Part shown: piece after piece, positions 58,511-64,000 of the stretch
Layout: each line of letters begins with the position of its first letter
How positions within the stretch are numbered: the first letter of the stretch is position 1
DNA from: Molanna angustata
Taxonomy: Eukaryota > Arthropoda > Insecta > Trichoptera > Molannidae
Assembly: GCA_963576475.1 (NCBI GenBank)
Contig: OY754969.1
Location: forward strand, 25,744,958-25,808,957
DNA length: 64,000 nt
Direction: 5' to 3'
Translations under genes and position numbers: made by a program
The notes under the pieces: generated by a model
What the model saw: only the letters and a program-made list of their open reading frames with translations
The model's database searches: none
Told to the model about the DNA's origin: nothing

Positions 58511-59454
58511 TAGCTGCATGTAGCACATGAGATCCAACTGTCGATAGCAATAGTATGTATAGTTGAAGAATAAATACCAAACTAAAAAACATATAAATCC
58601 AAATTATTGAATATTTTAGGATATTTTGTTTTCTATACAACACATGAAGGTATGTATGTCAAGATAGGACAGTATGGAGGTCAGTCCTTTTTTCAACCCA
58701 GAATATGAAAACAGCATGATGGTATGTATGTATGTTTGGAGATTTAAGTATCAAACTATTAAGTCTTCTTACATACATATATCATTGTGTATGCCTAGGC
58801 GACTGCCATACAAATTATATTAAGCAATGTCTTCACTAAATTCAATTTTTATAAAAATTGCTAATAAAAGTTTGAGATATTACTATAATGTGGTAAATTT
58901 TTATAGAAAATTAAATTTTCCAATTTACGTGTTTCGGCATTTTTCGATATTTTTAAAAGAAATGGAAATAAAGGCAGTTAAAGACAAAAATTTGTCATAC
59001 CAATTTTTTGCTTCTTAATAAAAACCCTGGAACTATTTTTTCAAAATTTCTTTCGAATATTTGACTATATTTCTACAAAATTTCAGCGTTCTGTCTTTTA
59101 TAGTTTTTGAGATATGTGAACAAATACTATAAAAATTAAAATGTCGATATCCCCTGACTGGAACAAAAATTCTAAATACTGAGTATAAAAGTTTTGTGTA
59201 CCTAAAATTATCTATGTATATATTCTGAAATTTTAGGCTTTGTGAATCCAGCGGATCAAAAGTTATAAGGGGGGGGGGACAGACACACAAAACTCACATA
59301 AAATGTTCTACTCCGAATTCTGAGTTGGTGTTTTTAGCATGCAAAAAGTCCACTACGCCATACAAAATGTTCCTTCGTACCCGCATCTTGGCTTAATATT
59401 GTCGATTCTTTCAAAGAATTGAATTCTCATGAACGAATCGACAGTTGGATTATC
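58511..59454 (+). mobile_element. Family B helentron-like element, copy 7 (complete)
   Basis: Start TAGCTGCATGTAGCACATGA with ATCCAACTGTCGAT; the body carries the family words; a poly-G then ACAGACACAC tract is near 59270. The 3' end has the hairpin GTCGATTCTTTC ... GAACGAATCGAC (59401-59442) overlapping ATCGACAGTTGGAT, the exact reverse complement of the 5' subterminal motif. This copy best defines both ends. Confidence 0.92.
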
Positions 59455-60175
59455 TTCTTCGTCTTTTTGTGTCAATTGGGACGTATCAAAAATAATTAAT
59501 GTTATATCTTATGACATGACACAAAATCGATACAATTCATTTCATACGTATATCGTCCATGGAAACCATTACGCAACCATGAAAACAATATAACAAGAGA
59601 CGGTTGATGGGCAATCGATCACAAGGCCGAAGCTCTGTGCTTGGTGTCTGATGGCCGATACCCGATGGTGCCCGGGGCAATATGTAACACAGAGTTTTGT
59701 GTGATACGACGCTTCACACGAAGCTCCGAGAACTGTCTTCGATTTATGAAAAAACTACAAACAACAATGGAATCTTTTATATCTTACATCATCGATATAT
59801 TTCGAAGATGGTTGTTTTTCAACACAACGTGCAAAAAAAACACTTCATTCATGATCATTGGAGGATTATCTAGAATAATTGAAGAATAATCTTATGCTGA
59901 GTTACATAACATTGAAAAGTAATAAGTATTATTTACTTAATGGTCTTAAACAAATACTTTTAATGACATGTATCGTGTTTTAATGACACGAACATTATTT
60001 TAATTATAAACAATACATTTACAGGTAGGTACCTTTATTAAAAAAATCAAATCGCTCTAAAACAGACTTACTTCTGATGGTCGTACCTCTAACCTACTGA
60101 AAAATGGATTCCCAATCCTTCCTGTCAGCAGTTACGGACTCCCAGTCATCACAAACATTCAGCACATTCAGGGGG
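59455..60175. other. Unassigned; contains an unrecognised 82-codon frame
   Basis: The frame 59641-59889 includes FCVIRRFTRSSENCLRFMKKL and ESFISYIIDIFRRW. I do not recognise it and there is no context for a gene. Confidence 0.3.
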
Positions 60176-60313
60176 GCAAGTCCCGTCAAATGGTGGAATA
60201 ACTTTCATGATAACCCATATCATAGATATAATTATCTTATGGAGTTCTATAAAATCATAAGATATTTTAGAACTCAATAAGATAATTATATCCATGATAT
60301 GGGACTTGCCCCC
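60176..60313. mobile_element. Family J long inverted repeat
   Basis: GGGGGGCAAGTCCC at the left pairs with GGGACTTGCCCCCC at the right; inner arms contain CATATCATAGATATAATTAT / ATAATTATATCCATGATATG. The left arm has an extra ~28 bp. Related to 34605-35060. Confidence 0.8.
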
Positions 60314-60604
60314 CCCCCCCAAATCTCATAGTGACAAAAAAAAAAAATGACACAGTGATCGTTTGTTTCAATTTTGCGGAAAACGATTTGACGTCTCTCA
60401 CTATTGTAAGTCTGTATATTATGCAATATAAGTTTATTTATTGGTTGATAGATACTTATACAGTCTACACAATTTATAAAACAGACAATTTGTATTGCTT
60501 TGTTGGTAAACCAGTGAAAACTCCATGCATTATTCAATAGGATAATTAATATTGATTACAAAAATAATTTTGTTTATATATTTTATGTTATATGTACAAT
60601 ATAT
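60314..60604. other. Unassigned sequence
   Basis: Nothing recognised. Confidence 0.4.
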
Positions 60605-60785
60605 TGATGGGTAGTGGCAGAGCGGTTAACGCGCTGGATAAGTAATCCAGTGGTCACTAGTTCGAATCCTGCCACGACCGATTCACCATATAGCACAAGC
60701 ATATGCTTAATTTTAGGGAATGTAAGAGAGTGTATGTATATGTATTTATTACAAGAACATTTTTATTCTTTTTTAAAACAAACAA
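60605..60785 (+). mobile_element. SINE family G, tRNA-Thr-derived
   Basis: A box TGGCAGAGCGG (60615-60625), anticodon arm CTGGA-TAAGTAA-TCCAG, B box AGTTCGAATCC (60659-60669). The body TATAGCACAAGCATATGCTT and GGAATGTAAGAGAGTG follows. U33 is lost in the loop, so it is not a functional tRNA gene. Confidence 0.87.
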
Positions 60786-61034
60786 ATGTCTATAAATGTT
60801 TAATTTTATATTAAATAAATTATATTCCTCGTCGTCCATAACACATTCTTTCAATATAACTGAACCGCCGTTCTTTATCATCCACTCTCGTCTTCTTTGT
60901 TCCACAAACCTACATCTCAAAGATTTAATTTGAACAGTTCTTCGTTTCCTTATTGTCTATATTTCTCAGATTTTACTCAGGAAAAAAAATGTTTCTATTT
61001 TATTTCTGAATATCAGAGATCATTGAATGCTTCC

Positions 61035-61345
61035 CACATCATCGTCATCATCTTCGGCCCGTGTTTGCCCACAGCAGGACATGGGCCTCACATCTCCTAC
61101 TCCAATCTTGTTCTGTGCAATTCCCATCCACTGGCGTCGAACCAATCATTAGAAGTCGTCCAAACATCTGTTAATTGGCCTCCCTTGTGGTTTCCAGCAC
61201 TCTTTTCATCACTCCACTTCGGTCTACACTCCAGCAATCTTTTCGTCACTGCACTTCGGTCTCCATTCCAGCAGTCTTCTCGTCACTCTACTTATCTGTC
61301 TGTCCGGTACTCCACATCGGTCTACACTCCAGCAATCTGTATAAG
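61035..61345 (-). pseudogene. RTE-type LINE 3' end with (ATG)n tail and internal repeat
   Basis: The minus strand reads KPQGRPINRCLDD, LVRRQWMGIAQNKI and RPMSCCGQTRAEDDD, matching the GRPxxRWxDDLxxxxGxxWMxxAQxRxxW...VLxWxxTG end of RTE elements, with the (GATGAT) tail at 61038-61052. At 61200-61340, ~45-bp repeats with CACTTCGGTCTACACTCCAG recur about three times; these are not a usual part of the family. Confidence 0.7.
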
Positions 61346-61439
61346 ATTATGTAACACTTTGTAGTTGGTCAAGAATAATTTATGCTCGCCTTTATACCGA
61401 TTTGTTTTATATGTCAAAATTTTAAATAATGTATTTTTA
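61346..61439. other. Short unassigned gap
   Basis: Nothing recognised. Confidence 0.4.
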
Positions 61440-61955
61440 GGCATTTTAAAGGAAACCAAAATTGCCGTAGACAATGCAATTATAGTGCCTACTTTGACCC
61501 ATGCCAGTGAAACATGTACCTGGCAAAAGATGCATAAAAGTAGAATAAATTCTGTAAAAATGATATCACTAAGATGAGTATGTATGTAAAAGAACGATAT
61601 ATAATAGAATATAAAATGAGAACATAAGGAGACAATAAAAGATAAAGATTGATATTATAAGTAAAATGAGAATGAATGCTCTGAGATGGTTTGGGCATAT
61701 TGAAATAATGAACGATGAACGGTTGACCAAAAAAAATATACATGGGTGTAAGAGATAGAGTGAATAGCAGGGGCCGCTCCAGAATGGGATGGCATGACCA
61801 TATGAATGATATTTTGAAAGAAGAAAACGTAAGTAGCTTGAACAATCGACAAGCATAAGACGATGCATGGATGTAAAGGAAGCCAGGAATGTGTCCAAAA
61901 ATAGAGGAGCATGTCTCTCGGTTCTCTCTGCTTACGCCGTGATGGTATATATGTA
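61440..61955 (+). pseudogene. LINE-C pol remnant
   Basis: It reads KETKIAVDNAIIVPTLTHASETCTWQKM, SRINSVKMISLR, stop, MNALRWFGHIEIMNDERL, GRSRMGWHDHMNDIL and MDVKEARNVSKNRG, ending in CCGTGATGGTATATATG. It spans the same region as 37120 with several stops and indels. Confidence 0.9.
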
Positions 61956-62894
61956 TCTTCTTTTTCTGTATGATAGATCTATGTATGTGGCCTGTACGGG
62001 AGAAAGTTACTCATCCTGTGAGATAGATTCCCATCTGACGAATCCCCTAAGGCTGATATGATAATGTAGCGCTAAGCTTCCTCGTATATGCGGGTGATTC
62101 TTCTTTCATCTAGACTCGTCACAGTAGTCACCCTTTACATTTTTCTGTATATTACATAGTTTAATAAATCATGGGGTTTGTTGTATTCATCTAATAGACA
62201 TTTTTCAATGGGTTCTAGAATAAGATATACGAAAACTAAAAAATATGTGACGTACATTGGGTTTTTTCAAATATCATAATATTATATGTTTATTTAAATA
62301 AAGATACATAGAAAATATATGGGAATGTGAATATGATACTTTTCCATTTAAACATAATTCCGTGTTATTTAATTCCCAATAAAAACTAATATCTCGATGA
62401 AATACTTGTGATAATATGTCTACACGATAATTATTAAACATAACGATTGGATTCCTCTGCGTGACATTTTTCATGGACAAAATGATTTTTAAACGGCCAG
62501 CATTATTGTTTCCTTCTGTGTTTCTATAAAATTTTATGTCACTTTCAATTGTGCGAGCTGTCTATTCGGCAAATTCATAGTTCACCGGTCAGATATTATC
62601 TACATACAATAGATCGCCTAGATATAATATCAGATCTATAATAATCTATTCATTTTTTAACATACCTACATCAACTCGCTATACGTTGTTGTTAGACACA
62701 ACTTTACGTATCTACACGTATTTCAAAAGTAAAATTACATTTTTTGTTAGTTTATATGTGCTAAAACTACAAAATATTATTTTTCGTGGTATTTAACCCG
62801 GATCTTATATTTTCTAAGACCTCTTCTTCGTCGTCCTCGCTTTGTCCCTTTGGGTCGGTTTTTCTAATCATGCAGAGCAAGTTTCCGCTGATAC
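61956..62894. other. Unassigned AT-rich sequence
   Basis: Nothing recognised. Confidence 0.5.
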
Positions 62895-63190
62895 ACATCC
62901 ATGGGCAAACGCAGGGATGTTCACACACTCTGTCTTCTCTATAAGATTTTGTATAGTGAGGTGGCACCAAAGTATCTCAGAGACAGGTTTCATTTTTCAT
63001 CGGAGCATGGTCTTCCTCTGAGATCAAGTAATAACGGTCTTCATGTGATTCCCTCCCACCGATCGAACTTCTACACTAATTCTTTTACTGTCCATAGTGC
63101 CAGGCTCTGGAATCAACTTCTCGTTGATACTCGAACCTTACCATCATTTTTCTCTTTTAAACAGCGGGTGAAACTCTGATGTCTCTCTTC
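62895..63190 (+). pseudogene. LINE pol C-terminal fragment, intact frame
   Basis: 92 codons in frame: RRDVHTLCLLYKILYSEVAPKYL, DRFHFSSEHGLPLRSSNNGLHVI, PSHRSNFYTNSFTVHSARLWNQL and LPSFFSFKQRVKL. The 'CLLYKIxxxxxPxYLxxRFxFxSxxxxxxLRSxxxxLxIPxHRxxxYxxSFxxxxxRLWNxLP' layout belongs to CR1/Jockey-like LINE ends. No stop before the natural end. 5' part missing. A pyrimidine-rich and (GTAT)-rich stretch follows. Confidence 0.88.
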
Positions 63191-63391
63191 CCTCCCTGCC
63201 TCATTTTCCTCCTTACCACTATCTCCGCCCCTTCCTTTTTTCCCCTTCCCATCCCCCATACATGCATATGTGTGTATGTATGTATGTGTGTGTATATGTA
63301 TATATATGTTCTTTTTTTTTTCTTCTTCGTAATTGTGCTTTTCATATTTATACTTGATAAATGTGTACGGGTATTTTTTTTTATTATTATT
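63191..63391. repeat. Pyrimidine-rich and (TG/TA) low-complexity stretch
   Basis: CCCTTCC-type words to 63260, then (TGTATG)n and a long T run. Frames here are shadows. Confidence 0.7.
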
Positions 63392-63475
63392 TTTATGCAC
63401 ACCCGCACACCTTTCGCTGGTTACCCCACATTGTGGGATATGCCGTGATGGTATGAATGAATGAATGAATGATTT
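63392..63475 (+). mobile_element. Family D 3' end with (GAAT)n tail
   Basis: TGCACACCCGCACACCTTTC, GCTGGTTACCCCACATTGTG and GATATGCCGTGATGGTATG match 51485-51545; the tail is (AATG)n then a T run. Confidence 0.88.
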
Positions 63476-63484
63476 TTTTTTTAT

Positions 63485-63632
63485 TCTCTAAGGTTGACTG
63501 GAAGATGTTAATTTCATTAACAAGTCCGCCTTTTGGCTTTTTTAATGTTTTATCTTGCTCTTGTTTGTTTGTACTTATTTTGTTATGTTATTTAGGCCAA
63601 TAAAGTATTATTATTATTATTATTATTATCCT
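63485..63632 (+). mobile_element. LINE 3' UTR end with (TTA)n tail
   Basis: GTTGACTGGAAGATG, AACAAGTCCGCCTTTTGGC, a T-rich stretch and GGCCAATAAAGTATTATTA. This is a common CR1/Jockey-like LINE 3' end and could be the rest of the LINE at 62895, split by the family D piece. That link is inference. Confidence 0.6.
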
Positions 63633-63904
63633 TCGTGTCCCTCTAGATGTTTACTTTGCAGGATGGTTTCAGATTACCTCTTCCTCTCAATTCACGACGT
63701 GATCATCCTCTCTTTCTATTTTAAACTGATTTTTGTTTTCTCTGCTATAACCAACACATAACGACAAAATGTAATAGGCCTTAATACTTGATGTTACTAT
63801 TGTATTGTACTAAGTCTTAACGCTGTTTTTTGTCCAACTTTAACATAAATTAATAAATTACCTAATAAGTCTTTGAATTGTGAAACATTTGTAGGTTTAG
63901 AATA
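63633..63904. other. Unassigned sequence
   Basis: Nothing recognised. Confidence 0.4.
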
Positions 63905-63929
63905 AATAAATAGCCTTTCACCCTTGATT

Positions 63930-64000
63930 CTGATGACAGAGACAGAATGTGGAACGAGAAGATAAGGCGGACCACATAAACAGGATGGAGCGGTCCCAGA
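63930..64000 (+). pseudogene. Possible RTE-type LINE fragment cut by the window edge
   Basis: The frame gives RMWNEKIRR-T and GWSGP, faintly like WNEEIRRRTxV...W.WAGH of RTE pol proteins. Too short to be sure. Confidence 0.3.

Noticed and set aside
59641..59889. Small GTPase exon (MIIGG resembling a phosphate-loop strand)
   Set aside because: The GxxxxGK[ST] loop does not follow and there is no splice context.
60605..60682. Functional tRNA-Thr gene
   Set aside because: U33 is missing, the acceptor stem does not pair, and a SINE body follows.
63113..63448. Overlapping frames in the pyrimidine-rich tract
   Set aside because: Low-complexity translation on both strands.

Overview
This 64-kb window is AT-rich animal DNA that looks like intergenic, transposon-graveyard sequence from an insect. 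The best guess is a moth or butterfly. Three things point that way: runs of the TAGGTACCTACCTA type; a degenerate repeat at 41.7-42.2 kb that ends in the 'CTCCTCCTTTTTTGGAAGTCG-like' tail common in Lepidoptera; and a repeat near 29.7-30.0 kb carrying the 'TTTCATCAAAATCGGTCCAGCCG' type phrase. Other insect orders, such as Hemiptera, are not excluded. I found no host protein-coding gene, no convincing rRNA or tRNA gene, and no CRISPR or operon structure. Every protein stretch I could recognise comes from a retrotransposon.

Layout. 0-6.8 kb: a Jockey-like LINE end, fragments of one short LINE family ('LINE-C') in both orientations, a foldback element, and a 130-bp retrotransposed insert with a 12-bp target-site duplication (TSD). 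6.8-10.8 kb: two long (TA)n arrays, a (CA)n array, and a stack of three different degenerate tandem repeats. 11-14.3 kb: an RTE-type LINE tail, then two head-to-tail copies of a ~0.95-kb helentron-like element ('family B'). 15.8-18.4 kb: a 59-bp minisatellite with a 295-bp higher-order period, split by an RTE-type LINE insertion flanked by a 15-bp TSD. 21.0-22.2 kb: the most intact coding sequence, the reverse-transcriptase end plus GIY-YIG endonuclease of a Penelope-like element, followed by a hammerhead-ribozyme core. 23.9-38.6 kb: dense nested insertions, including LINE tails, three tRNA-derived SINE families, further family B copies, a 1,011-bp transposon inside a SINE, and two LINE-C inserts with clear TSDs. 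38.6-56 kb: sparser AT-rich DNA with long inverted repeats, one of which holds a second hammerhead-like core, plus LINE remnants. 56-64 kb: more LINE-C, RTE, SINE and family B copies.

The elements do not form a pathway. What they record is a history of who inserted into whom: LINE-C into an inverted-repeat element, an RTE LINE into a minisatellite, a DNA transposon into a SINE. The most promising items are the ribozyme-bearing Penelope-like element, the second hammerhead-like core in a palindrome, the helentron-like family with subterminal inverted repeats, and the unnamed 1-kb transposon. Family letters (A, B, C, D, F, G, H, J, K) are my own labels from comparing copies inside this window, by eye; all boundaries are approximate unless a TSD fixes them.
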